The notes under the pieces: generated by a model
Seen by the model: the letters and a program-made list of their open reading frames with translations, nothing else
Database searches by the model: none
What the model was told of the DNA's origin: nothing
Shown here: positions 11,285-22,908 of the stretch, piece by piece
Numbering within the stretch: position 1 is the stretch's first letter
How the letters are laid out: each line of letters opens with the position of its first letter
Translations under genes and position numbers: made by a program
Assembly (NCBI GenBank): GCA_015039465.1
Contig: MU130548.1
Location: 188,294 to 252,293, forward strand
Origin: Phlegmacium glaucopus
Lineage: Eukaryota > Basidiomycota > Agaricomycetes > Agaricales > Cortinariaceae
Length of the DNA stretch: 64,000 bases
Direction of reading: 5' to 3'

Positions 11285-11750
11285 CTTGTTGGTTCAGGTC
11301 AAAGTCCGTGAGAAATGCTAAAAATACAATTACTGAATAAAATTGCGTTGAGAACGGGACAGTTGCGTTTGAAGGAATTTTAAGATCCGGCGGTCTCTAA
11401 TTATAAAAGAGGAAATGTTCCAATTTCAATTTCAACTCCAAGCAGCATCGACAACAATCTAGTCTCATCGGTATCGACAACCAGCTTGACTATATCATCA
11501 TCGTTGTCTATTTCAACCATCGACTGAGTGCAGCTTTCATCGTTCAGAAACGGTCGACTAGCTCATCTAGCGTTGACCCAAGTCTCAGATACAATTTCGC
11601 CACGTACTATATTGTGGATTAGCCGAACCACAGGGGTCCACACTAGTCAATCCCAAGCCCCACATTCACCCCACTCCAGCCCACTCCTCCGTGACCACCG
11701 TGACCACAACATCCATACAAACTCTCCGCAAACCATCTTTATTATACAAC
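11285..11750. promoter_or_regulatory. Divergent promoter region of NUP57 and neutral trehalase
   Basis: This 466-bp spacer lies between two genes transcribed away from each other. The trehalase-proximal half is rich in C and T tracts (ccacattcaccccactcc), common upstream of fungal starts. An AGGGG core, the sequence bound by yeast stress-response factors, occurs near 11632. A single pentamer is weak evidence of stress control. Confidence 0.35.
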
Positions 11751-14632
11751 ATGGCACCAACTTTTACACATCCAGCGGGTGTTACTTTTGTTGACGAGCA
11801 TGCTCAGAAACCAGTAGATGTCGATGCTGCTACCTATTATGGTGGTGGCGAAGCCTATGCTCGCTCGCGAACTTACAGTCAAGTAATGCATCTCTACCAC
11901 CTTACACCGCTAGCATACGTACTAACTCACCTTCTTCCAGTCCCACCTCTATGGATACAATCCCAAAAGATTACCCGCCTTTCAAGAAGACTGGCATTTA
12001 CGTCCTCGTCGCATGTCCCATGACGAAAAATCCGTATCAGGCCCACCACGTCGTTTCCTCATCGACGTAGAGGAAACCATTCGTGTAGTCCTCGAACAAG
12101 AGGATACGGATGGTGACTTTCAAATTAGTGTCACCGACGCCGGCCCAAAGATGATGGCACTTGGAACTGCCACCAGTAACGGTTTCAAGACCTTTGACAT
12201 CCGAGTATGCAATCTTATCTTTTCTTGTCCCTTCTATATCCCTCATTGACGTATATGTCCTCCAGGGCACATATATGCTATCCAACCTCTTACAAGAACT
12301 CGCACTCGCTCGCGACCACAACCGAAAGCGGATTGTTCTTGACGAGGCTAGATTGACTGAGAACCCAGTAGACAGACTATCCCGCATGATCAAGCATTCT
12401 TTCTGGCACTCTCTCACACGACGTATCGATGGCGATGGTCTTGAGATCATTACCGCTGACCCTAAAAATCGCACAGGTCGCGTAAATCCACGTATATACG
12501 TCCCTCACGGAGAACCGGCCATGGCTGAGTATTACCGGAAGGTGGCCAAGGAGAAACCTCATATGAATCTTGACGTGCAAGTCCTTCCGGAAAAACCTGA
12601 TGATCCGATTTTTGTGAAAAGCTTAAATTCAAAACCGGGTCTGTTAGCTTTGGCAATGAATGAAGTCGATGACCCTGTTGTTGGGAAAACTTTGAAAGGA
12701 ATCCCATTCATCGTCCCTGGTGCTCGTTTCAATGAGGTTCGTTCCGTTATCCCCTTCTATTATTAAAACGCACAGACATAATAATCCTCAAGTTATACAA
12801 CTGGGACTCGTACTTTATCGCACTTGGCCTCCTTGTCGATAATCAAGTGGCTATGGCAAAGGGTATGGTCGAGCACTTCATATTCGAGATCAAGCATTAC
12901 GGCAAGATCCTGAATGGAAGTCGAAGCTATTATCTCTGCCGTACTCAACCTCCGTTCCTAACTGACATGGCACTCCAAATCTATAATCGACTCGATCGCA
13001 CGGATCTGGATTCGAACCAAGATTGGCTTAAACGCGCAATACAAGCAGCCATCAAAGAGTATCACACCATTTGGGTGGCCGAGCCTCGAATGGATCCAAA
13101 GACGGGCCTTTCGCGATATCGACCAGATGGTCTGGGTATTCCTCCCGAGACCGAAGCGACACATTTCACGCATATCCTCGAGCCTTACGCAAATAAACAC
13201 GGACTCTCCGTGTTAGAGTTTAGCGAGAAATACAACGACGGCGTTTTGAAAGAACCCAAACTTGACGAATATTTCCTACATGACCGTGCCGTTCGTGAAT
13301 CAGGACATGACACGACATATAGATTTGAAAAACGTTGCGCAAACCTTGGTACTATCGATCTTCAATGCCTTCTATACAAATACGAAGTAGACATCGGCAC
13401 TGCCATTCGCGAAGTATTCGATGACGAATTGGAACTTGAAGAAGATTTCCCTTTGGCGCCTTTCCCTCCTTCCGTCGAGTCGTATGCTAATCCTCATAGG
13501 GAGAGTTCGAAGAGCAGAGTGCAGAAAAGTGAGGAATGGTTCGAGAGAGCAGAGTTTAGGAGAGAGATGATTGACAAGTACCTTTGGAACGAAAGCAAGA
13601 GTCTTTATTTCGATTATGATACAGTCACGGAAAAGCAAATCTTGTATGAGAGTGTGACTTCGTTTTGGGCACTTTGGGCTGGGTGTGCAAGCGAGGAACA
13701 GTGCTGGAAGCTGGTGTACGTCTTGTCTTCTTGTATGACATGGTTCCGGCTGATTGACTTGCATGATTGGATCTTTTAGGGCTCGTTCTTTGAAGAAGTT
13801 TGAGGTTCTTGGTGGATTAGTCTCTGGAACGGAGGAGTCTAGAGGAAAGATCTCGTTAGATCGACCAAATCGTCAATGGGATTATCCGTATGTGCCTACT
13901 TGGTCCTTCAATGATGACTTTCTGATGTGATTCATCTCTCTCTCTCTCTTTCTCTCTCAGATATGCATGGTACAAATAATTCTTCCCAGGCTCTCATGGT
14001 CGTTTCTAACCCTTGTCATTGTAGGCCTCCACATCAAATTATGGCATGGGTTGGTTTGGAACGTTATGGATACCTCGAAGAGGCACAACGTTTAGCATAT
14101 CGGTTCCTTTATATGTTCGCCTCTCTTATCATCCTGAAAATATCTTATTCTGATGTTGTTTTAGGATGACCACGGCGTTTGTAGACTTCAATGGAGTTGT
14201 GCCGGAGAAGGTGTGTATTTCCCTTACAAGTAACAACACTATGCAGAAGCTAATATATCAATCATCATTTCAAAAGTTTGATGCAGTTAAACTCTCGCAT
14301 TTGGTAGATGCAGAGTATGGCAATCAAGGTGTTGATTTCAAGATGGTTCCTCGAGAAGGTTTTGGATGGATGAATTGTAAGTTACCTATCCTTGTGAGCC
14401 TTGCTTTATTTGCTAAACTGTCGTCATTTCAACAGCCGCATACCAAGTTGGACTTTCATTCCTGACGACTCACATGCGACGTGCCGTGGCGGCTTGTACG
14501 AGCCCCGAGGTCTTCTTTGGTGCTGGTGTGAGTGGAGTGAGCGGTGATGCAGGGTTGATGAACAATAGCCAAATGCCTACTGATCCTCTTGGATTAGCGA
14601 TGGAGAATCTAAATCTTGCGACTACCTTATGA
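11751..14632 (+). CDS. NTH1: Neutral (cytosolic) alpha,alpha-trehalase
   Basis: It hydrolyses trehalose to two glucoses (GH37) when stored trehalose is mobilised. The start is [23 protein letters not shown]-type site, RPRRMSH, precedes the calcium-binding loop [16 protein letters not shown] characteristic of neutral trehalases. Signature 1 reads PGARFNELYNWDSY across an intron and signature 2 reads QWDYPYAWPP across two introns. Downstream are [20 protein letters not shown] and EGFGWMNSAYQ. It ends [10 protein letters not shown]. About nine short introns are present. No signal peptide is seen, consistent with the cytosolic enzyme rather than the acid trehalase. Regulation by PKA and Ca2+ is known for the family and the motifs are present here. 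The third residue of signature 1 is Ala where the classic pattern has Gly. Confidence 0.95.
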
Positions 14633-14809
14633 TAATAACCTTAGTTATATAATTTAGTAATCCTTTTTAGATAGATACCTTACAATTCATCTTATTAGTA
14701 TTCATGTGACATTTTGAATGTTGTCTTCTCTTGTCTTGAACCGTTTGGCAGCCGTGAGGCTGCACAACCCTTATTCATCCAGCTTGTGTGGATACATCTC
14801 CTATGCCTG

Positions 14810-16412
14810 ATGTTACCAACATTAGTGGCGGGTCTATTCCTCCATTTATTCAGCATTTTCACTGGAAATTTCAATCCACAAGAACATCGTGACACGCTCA
14901 AATTCGAACTACGGCATCTCCACGCAGTTTCTTCATCTTCTCCAACTGTCATCTTCTCAGACGTATCATTACCAGCTAGTTTATCCGATCCATCAGGGTC
15001 CACAAAAGCCACCTATTCAATACAGACTAGCTCGACCAAGACATATAGACCTTCCTCCCATGCTTCATACTCAAATGCGCGATTGCGTTCACTTCGGTTT
15101 GGTGAGAATGAATGGGTGGATTGGGAAGAAGATGAGATTATAGGACCCAATGTCGAAAGTCGTGAAACCTTGTTGGAGTTGGCGAGGATGGCCAGTAACG
15201 GGTACCTTCAACCAAATGGGACCGGGTGGTATAACTTGAATGGAACCTTCAACACTGTTCGTCGTTTTACCTTTCCCCCCCCCCTCAACTCGACATATCA
15301 AAACGTGTTTTATTATAGTCTCATGCTTTCGGATGGGAACCGGAGGCTGATGGGTTCCGCGGCCACGTATTCGCCACACCCGACAACTCAACAATCCTCG
15401 TTTCAATAAAAGGCACTTCTACAGGTGTATTCGGTGGAGGCGGGCCTACGGCAGTGAAGGACAAGATTAATGACAATCTACTGTTCAGCTGTTGCTGTGC
15501 ACGCATTGATTGGACATGGACGACCGTATGTGGATGTTATGTGGATGGATGGAAATGTCGCCAGAATTGCTTGGAAGACGCACTCATGACTGAGGATCTG
15601 TTTTATCCAATTGGCACGGTTCGTATTTTCATTATTGGGTTTGGTTGTACAATACTCATGATGTGCGCTCTGACAGAATTTATACAATAACCTGACCTAC
15701 ATGTAGTAAGCATCCCTATAACAAGCTGAACTGTCAATCATCACCTCATTTTTTTTAGCCCTCACTCCAATATTTGGTTAACTGGGCATTCTCTAGGTGG
15801 TGCTTTAGCCAGTCTTGTGGGGGTAACGTTCGGCGCACCCGTAGTGGCCTTTGAATCCCCAGGCGATAAATTGGCCGCACGTCGTTTGCATCTACCGTCG
15901 CCTGTAAGCCTATGACCCGCACCCTATCCCTGTCCCTATCCCTGACATCCTTTGATAGCCATCAACACATCATGTCACACATGTATATCATACCGCTGAT
16001 CCAATCGCAATGGGTACCTGCAATGGCGTCCTTTCTTCCTGCGCATTAGGGGGATATGCAATGGAAACACAGTGAGTCATCCACAGATCCATCATTGCAC
16101 ATTGAATCAATCATTAAATATAATTAGTTGCCATTTAGGAAAGTCTATTGTCTATGATACTGTTTCAAATTTTTCGTGGTCAGTCAATGTACGTACACAC
16201 AGCATCCAAGGTGTTATCGATCGGCTTTTATCAGTTCCCTGGCCTCCAAGTGTAGAGAAGGGCCGGGAAGTCCCAGAAGCTAATGTTGAAGTAGATTGCG
16301 TGGTAAGTCTTTTGTGTCTCCGTACTGCATGCACGAATTTTGAGTCTAACGGTTTTTTGCTTTTTCAAAGGAATGTTACAGTTGGGAATTCGGAGAGTTT
16401 CCTCCTGCATGA
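14810..16412 (+). CDS. ATG15: Autophagic lipase ATG15
   Basis: This is a class 3 lipase/phospholipase that lyses autophagic bodies in the vacuole. From the ATG at 14810 the protein begins with a hydrophobic anchor ([16 protein letters not shown]), giving a lumenal catalytic domain. Family landmarks are [19 protein letters not shown], the Cys-rich [17 protein letters not shown], the nucleophile elbow [13 protein letters not shown], the Asp-bearing [12 protein letters not shown], the His-bearing [10 protein letters not shown], and the terminal [12 protein letters not shown]. Seven exons are joined by standard-length introns, two of which use GTTCGT donors. No upstream ATG lies in this frame, although an ATG at 14718 in another frame could start an extra 5' exon, so the N-terminus is the least certain part. 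Confidence 0.92.
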
Positions 16413-16636
16413 TTACAACCCCCCTACCCTATTATGTTATGTATCCCGTTTATCAGAATCTGTAAACTAATTTTGCATGACGTAAAATATATCACCTACC
16501 ACATCATAAATTGACAAAGGACAAACAAACTGAAGACAACAACGCGTCGCGTCGCGCTCATAATTCGATTTGAGGCATTCAACTGACCATTTTCCTTTAT
16601 AGGTTAATTCCCAAAAGTTTTTAATATCATATCAAA

Positions 16637-17146
16637 ATGCTTATTCCCATCACCATCACATCTTCCTCCCTCTCTAACCCCAAACTACCTTCGGGACTAG
16701 CCAAAATCTCACACGACGAGGTCGTCCTTGTCGAATTACAAGGATCACTTGAAGTCGAATGTAACCACCCCAACGAACGTAATGGAAAATTAGTTGGGCA
16801 ATTGAAGATAGATGACTCGACGGTATGAACCACAAGAGGTTTTTGAGCTTGCATTCAATTCCGATTATTATTATATGTACAGGGCAGACCAAGCCTACTC
16901 ATCGGGCATCATCTCTTAGAGGGGACGATTGCATCGCTGCCAAAACCATTTGCTGTGCTTCTTCGTTCTGGGAGTTCGGAAAACGAACTTGGAAACGATG
17001 CTATGGTCCTAGATTCGTCTAGTACTGGTCCAGGTCCAGAAGGTCTTGGAGACTCTATCTCGTCGAGCTGGAGTGTAGTTGGCATCGTCAAGAAGAAAAT
17101 CGTGTTCTCAAAACGACCAATGCCAGTCATGGGAAAGCTATTGTGA
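16637..17146 (+). CDS. CTF8: CTF8, subunit of the Ctf18-RFC alternative clamp loader
   Basis: With Ctf18 and Dcc1, Ctf8 loads or unloads PCNA during sister-chromatid cohesion and replication. Two exons are joined over an intron at about 16825-16882 (gtatga to gtacag). The start MLIPITITSSSL is followed by EVVLVELQGSLEVE, typical of the family. After the intron come RPSLLIGHHLLEGTI and LPKPFAVL, the family's most conserved block, and it ends RPMPVMGKLL. The length of about 150 residues fits Ctf8. Its start lies 225 bp downstream of the ATG15 stop on the same strand. Confidence 0.9.
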
Positions 17147-17844
17147 TTTCCCCGACAAATCTACTATAAAACGGAGCTAGCAAGGATCTTAGCCGCAAAT
17201 TGATGTTACAAGTAGAGAGATAAATGGATTTGTATTGGTACATAAAATTCATCTGTTTCATAATAGTACAGTATGAACGATTTACAGCTACGTGAGGACG
17301 AATAGAAATATTTGAAAACAGACAGGAAAAAGGAGGGAGAATACAAACTACAACTTATGTTATTACAATATGGTTTTGAAAAACGTTTTAGCAGAGGGCG
17401 CAGGTACTATACGGTCTTCAACGGTCGTGAGAAGCGTTCCCATCCATAAGAGTAGTTTAAAACTCACCCATTTTGAATCAATCTTGTGAGAGCCAGCCGA
17501 CGACAATTCAAAAGAGCGGAAATGGAAAGAGATATCAATAAGACGCCCCTGCTCATTATGACAATTATGGATGAGGGAATGCAGGGTTGCCGTGCGAGAA
17601 ACTCAGGATGGGACAGGCGCAGCGGATAAGATAGCCATATTGGATGACGCAGGATCCAGGGATGGCCAAGTATGGGAAGAGAATGTATCCCGGGATGTGT
17701 GTGGGGTGTTTATCGACAACATAATTCACGAAGCGGTTGCAGGTATCATGCTGTGAATAATAATGGAAGGAATGACGCAATAGCCGAAAGAAAAACTTGA
17801 AGTCCAACCCAAGAAGAAGACAAGAAAGAGATAATGGTGCAAGA
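17147..17844. other. Convergent spacer, no gene seen
   Basis: About 700 bp lie between the stops of CTF8 (+) and a minus-strand gene. A minus-strand frame continues past the neighbour's stop region but has no ATG-supported content of its own. This is presumably 3' UTR sequence from both sides. Confidence 0.5.
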
Positions 17845-18626
17845 TTAATTGAAGCCATCGAAATGACCTTTAAGAATGCGTTCTCCCATAGGAGATGGGG
17901 CCCTGCGCGGCTTCCCACCGTCGGTGCTAATAGTCGCAGAGCGGTGGGGCTTATTTGAGAAAGGGACATTCTTGGGAGTGGGGCTAACGGCTGTATTTGG
18001 TGGGGGGCTTGGCGGTGTTACTATCCGAGTTGCGTCAAATGGGGGCTAAAAGTAAGGCTTAACGCTATGATTTCAGATTCGTAAACAAAGGAGTAGTTAC
18101 CTTGATGAAGGCCGAACTACTTAAAGAAAGTCTTCGTAAGAGATTAGTACCACGTTCGGAATGAGCGTCCGAAAGCGGTGCGGTCGGGTTTTGCGAAAAC
18201 CGATTAGCAACTGTAGCACTCGCCCTACGGGCGTGCGCAGCCACTGGGATCTCTTTTTCAGTCTCTTCGTCTACTGCGTGAATTGGTGAGATAAATTCAG
18301 TTCCATCCTTTTCTAGAGGATTCAAGTTTGGAGTCACCTTCGAACACAGGAGCCGTACCAAACTTTCGCTTGAAAGGGAATGTAGTAGTAGTCCCGGGGG
18401 TCTTGGTGGGAGATTGGGCAAGAAAGTATGAAAGAATTGGTGAAGTTGAAGGCGAAGGGATGTTAATGCGTTGATCGCTTGTTGGGGAAGCGGGGGTTGT
18501 TGGTATAGAGCTAGCTGAGCCGGACGATGCCGACGAAACGGAGAGCGAACGCGCTCTGTTTCGGGCAGTAATGGGAATGGGGGCCGAATGGGTGGGTTTG
18601 TCGGTGAATTTATCGTTTGAAGACAT
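17845..18626 (-). CDS. Conserved fungal Ser/Pro-rich protein, function unknown
   Basis: Three exons give a basic, largely disordered protein. It starts MSSNDKFTDKPTHSAPIPI, followed by a Ser-rich tract and SPILSYFLAQSPTKTPGT. A 46-nt intron (18313-18358, gtacgg to ctctag) then restores the frame into ISPIHAVDEETEKEIPVAAHARRAS. After a second intron (gtaact to tttag near 18100-18050) the protein ends RRAPSPMGERILKGHFDGFN. The C-terminal block RRAPSPMGERILKGHF looks like a conserved short motif. The RRxS and SP sites suggest phosphoregulation, which is inference. No enzymatic domain is visible. Confidence 0.7.
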
Positions 18627-20863
18627 TATATTACTGTGGTAGAGAAAGTTAATCAAGAGGATGGAGGGGGGGAAAGAAAGGTGCAAGCTGCATACATTTC
18701 AGACTTTACTTATATATATTATGAGTCTAGCCAATTTAATTGTTCACGTGACCCCAATGACCTCTAAAACCGTTAACGTCATCACAAAGTTACGGCATCA
18801 ATACCATCGCAGCTGTTATCTGCTGTCCTCCTCCGCTTTAGGTCACTGTAGACTCTTCTAGACATGTTCATATGATCTATGGTTAGTTCTCTATACATTG
18901 AAGACGGACATTGACCTTGCAGATCTAGATTAAGTTTTCCACGCACCTAATGATCGATGATCACTTGGCTATCATTCCCCGCAATCCAGGGTCATATTAT
19001 TAGCGTGCAACCCTTGATTGATAAGATACGTGACTAATTCGCTCACTGTTCAGGATAACCTTCGAAGCTTCGCAAGACTCCAATAGCTCCAATGAGGCTC
19101 CAATGGCGGTCGTCGTCCCACTCATCCGTGATCGTGCCCTGAGAGAAGACTCATCTATCCTTTAACTTCACATTTCCAATCCTTCCAAGTCACCAAGTGA
19201 AAAGCTCTTCCACATGATGCATTTCAAGGATTCAAAATTCGTACACGAGGCCATCCGGTCGAGCTAATCAAACTCAAGCTTCTGCCTTCTTGTATGAGCT
19301 GGGCATCTTTCTCCAGCTTGCGTCAACTTTCGTAGGCGATCGCATCGCGTATATACGCAATGGACAAGAAGTCTTGCTTACATAAAGTTCCGCTTCTGAT
19401 TTTGTTCATGCTTGTAAAATTACCTCATGCGGTGTGCTAGGGGTGTGCTATGACCAAAGAGATAAAACGGGGATGAACGGGATCCCGAGGTGGCATGACG
19501 AATAGTTGCCGTTAGAAACTGTAGTACTAGCTGTCCCTGGTCAGTGGTGCCCATGAGTGCCCATGGTTTATGTAGTGATTGAAATGAAACAACGATGGGC
19601 AGTTCGAGTCAGAGCCGGGACGTCGGTCTTCTTTAAAAGTTACAATGTGATTTCGTGAAATCCCCATCTGGTGATTTATCAGTTTTTTTCTTACCAATAT
19701 TTGAGATGTCTCGGAGCCGTGATGACGGCGATGCTAGATGAAGAATTTTAAACTTCTTAGTAAAAAGAATGTTGACGTTGAAGAACCGCGACTCCACGAG
19801 GCATGAAAAAAAAAACGTCAGAACTTGCTTTGTGTTTTCCTTTTTTATTGTCCCCAAAAATAGCAGATTTGTCTTGCGATGAAAGGTATTTTGGATTAAA
19901 GCAGTACAACGTCAGTTGGAAGTACTTGAGGGAGCATTGTTTCATCTAATCGCGGTGCAGAGTGTGGCGCATGCCTGCAGGCAGCCCGATCATTAGTTGT
20001 GGCGCATATCTGATCAACGCCACACTGGGTACGATACTGCATTGCGCCTCAAGCTCTCAAGCCTCAAGGCATCAACTCTCGCTGATTGTAACTACTAAAG
20101 CAAATATTAAATATTATCTTTTATTCATTTCTCTATTATTACACGCCACAGCCATGCGAGAATGGTCGTCTGACTGTATGTATTATTCTAAATAATAGGA
20201 ACTGAACGTGCCATTCATCAAGATCAGGGTTCGGAACGCGCTTTTTTAATCTTTTAGCTGGAACATATGACCACTCTCGATTGAGGACTCAAAATAGAGG
20301 TTTAACTGAGAAGGCCTAAAGTGACCTTGGGCCTTCTCAGTAGAAACAAATACATGATCATGAGGTACATAACATTCTGATAACTGCCAGTTGCAATCGA
20401 GATCTACTGGCAATCTCCGAAGTTTTGTAAACGATGAGATTCAACTTTATATTGCTACTAATGTGTCTACTTGTACAAAGGACAAGGGGGATGAAATGAT
20501 ACAGAAACAGAAAAGAAAAATGTATTGCTGCAGAGATGGAAAGACTTGTGGACTGAGAGAGAGGAAAAATGTGTACACATAGAAAAGAGGGTGAGTTGTT
20601 GGATGCGGTCAATGATTGTTGGATGAAACGATAGTGTGGGGGGTTATGCCAGTAAAGAAGAGGTGTGCGTGCAGTGGTATGTATCCAAGTCGATATAGTT
20701 GAAACCTAGAATATTATGCGAGTGGTGTAGATGTAATTGCTAGGGTAGTATGGGGAAAAAAATCTAGACGTGGCAATATGAGAGAAGGTCAATGATAGAA
20801 ACAAGGAAACAACAACAACCCAAAACGTTCAAACGTTCAGGACTCAGACTCGCGAAGGAATTT
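18627..20863. other. Gene-free interval of about 2.2 kb
   Basis: This is the longest stretch without a supported gene. All open frames are short and lack families or splice continuity. It holds an 11-bp perfect hairpin (20306-20340), a short inverted repeat (agtgtggcg at 19961 against cgccacact at 20018), and an internal tgtggcgcatat 12-mer that recurs in the element near 30.8 kb. The part next to 20.9 kb may be 3' UTR of the minus-strand gene that follows. A non-coding RNA cannot be excluded. Confidence 0.5.
20306..20340. repeat. Perfect 11-bp inverted repeat (hairpin)
   Basis: The arms ctgagaaggcc and ggccttctcag flank a 13-nt spacer. The structure sits alone in gene-free DNA, about 520 bp past the stop of the gene at 20864. 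It could be an RNA 3' structure, a protein-binding palindrome or a transposon remnant. Confidence 0.6.
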
Positions 20864-22908
20864 TCAAGTCAAGAAAGCCATTTCAGTCACCCGCCTCGAT
20901 TCTTCGTCCTCAATATGGCTCGCCTCCATCAATATATGGCCTCGACTATACAGCATAGGTGACACTGCTCTTCTCATCGGTAACGACTCTCCTCCTTCTT
21001 CCATCCTAACACTCGGTGAAGTGTAAGAAGAACGCGAATTACCGAATGCCAATGGGAGAACAGGCGATGGAGGTAGATGCGATGCATCGAATTTTTTTCC
21101 TCCGCCACTATTTTCAACCGTCAACTTGCGAGAAAGTGTGCCAACCACGCTTCGACGCATATTGGATAATGATGCTTTGACCGAGAGTCGTCTTGGGAAT
21201 TCACCTGGAGGGGTTATCGAATGGTCTCCATTAGCCGAATTTCCGCGTCTGAACGGATTCATAACCATTGATTTCTTTCGGTCCAGACCGCCGTTCGTAG
21301 GATCCGTCCACACCCTCCTTTTCATCAGAGGTGTACTCAGTGAAAATTTCGTTTCATTACCGCTGATAGGTGCCGTTACTCCTTGAGTACCATCAAAGAT
21401 GACCTCAGCTACCACATCTTGCTCTTCCAAGAAGCTGTCCTCAATAGGACTCTCGACGATAACGGGGATGACGTTGCTTCCTTCATGACTCTTAATCTTC
21501 AAGCCGCCGAATCTGCCTCTGCCACTGATGGCAATTGATTCCGAGGTCCCAAGGGTAGAGTCAGTAGTTGTATGTGAATTGCTGTCAAGTGACGGTGTCT
21601 GAAAAGACGCAGATTCGTCCAGCGGTGAAGAAACTTCCGTTTCCTTGTGAAGCGAAGAAGTAGTTGCATCATTTACTGAGACTGAGTTGCTTGCACAAGG
21701 AGTAAGGGCGATAATTGGAGGTGTGGGAGTGGGAGTGAGAGATGTTTCTCGGATATCCAACGGCTTGGGAGTACACACGCCACTTGCGTTCCTGAGAGAC
21801 GTAGTATCAAATACACTGCGTACCGAGGGAGAGGGGGGTAAAGGAACCGAAGTAGGTGAGAGTGGAGGGGAACACGAGTCCAAATTTGGTCCCGACACGG
21901 ATCTTGGAGAAGGGGGGAGAGGGAAAAGATACGCTGCAAGTTCTGGGGGTATATCAAGGAGTGGTGATACTGGTCGACTGCTAGGTTTACTGATGGGTAC
22001 TGTGCTCGGGGGAACAAGTGGGACCGTCAAGGATGACGCCTGAGTATATGATGCTTGTGGGGCAGCGATCTCCGCTTGACGTGAAGGTTGGGGATCGGGC
22101 GTTGGCAGCGCCGTAAAATCAAGAGCCGCCGGGTCAGCGGACTCTGGTGGGAAATATTTTGGTGAACCAGGTACAGAAGATGATCCTCCAAACTTGAAAC
22201 TGTTCATTCTCTGGAGCTGAGTATATTCCAATGAACGATTCTTGGCTTCCCATTCCTTCTTGATGAGGTCTGCGGCGGAAAGAGTGTTGTTGGCTTCTGT
22301 CGGACTATGTGGGTCGCCCGTTGGATTGACTATTGGAATAGCTCTGTCCTGCTCCTTCTCTTGGGCACTTAAGTCTTTGTTTGGCTCGAGAGGAGGAAGG
22401 AGGCCCCGTTCGCGCAAAGCAGCCTCACGATTTTCTTTGGTGAATGCATTTGGACCAGGGGGGATGGTGGTCAAACGAGAAGCCAAGGTCGATGGAGTGG
22501 GTAAACGAGGGTTGAACTTTGTAGTTAGCATACGCATGATAGTCCGTGGTTTTGACCATGGCTGGTGGGCATTACTTGAACTACTCTTGGGGGGTTCTTG
22601 GACCTCAGAAGAACTAGTTATGTGAACGAATGAGGGGACCCAGAATGATGGAGAGAAAATTATACATACGTTGGTGGGAGAGCCATATCGAAATAGATAA
22701 TGTCTTCGTTACTTGGGTGAGATATAAGATCCTGGATTGTTGGTTCTATGACACGGCGGCTCGACTTGAACCTTGTTGAGAAGGAAAGAGGACGCGGGAG
22801 TTTGAGAGAGGACGCCTTTAAGGAAGAAGGGGGAGCATTCACGCGGAAAGATCGTAGGCTTAGAGATTCATCTGTAAAAAGGCGAGTGCGCATGGACGTG
22901 GATGCCAT
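20864..22908 (-). CDS. Pro/Ser-rich protein of unknown function
   Basis: Two exons are seen. The first, MASTSMRTRLFTDESLSLRS, is joined over a gtatgt...aactag intron (about 22619-22673) to a long exon. The protein has about 660 residues and is mostly disordered. Visible features are PPGPNAFTKENREAALRER, a conserved-looking helix (SAADLIKKEWEAKNRSLEY), then Pro/Ser/Thr-rich sequence. The C-terminal part is basic, with KRRVWTDPTNGG, NPFRRGNSANGD and FPRRLSVKASLSNMRRSV, and carries several RRxS-type sites. I do not recognise the family. The composition suggests a phosphorylated adaptor or signalling scaffold, which is inference only. Confidence 0.65.

Noticed and set aside
18297..18421. Apparent frameshift in the gene at 17845-18626, where two frames overlap
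   Set aside because: A 46-nt intron (18313-18358, gtacgg to ctctag) joins the frames cleanly (FKRKF to EKDGTEF), so no frameshift or pseudogene need be assumed.
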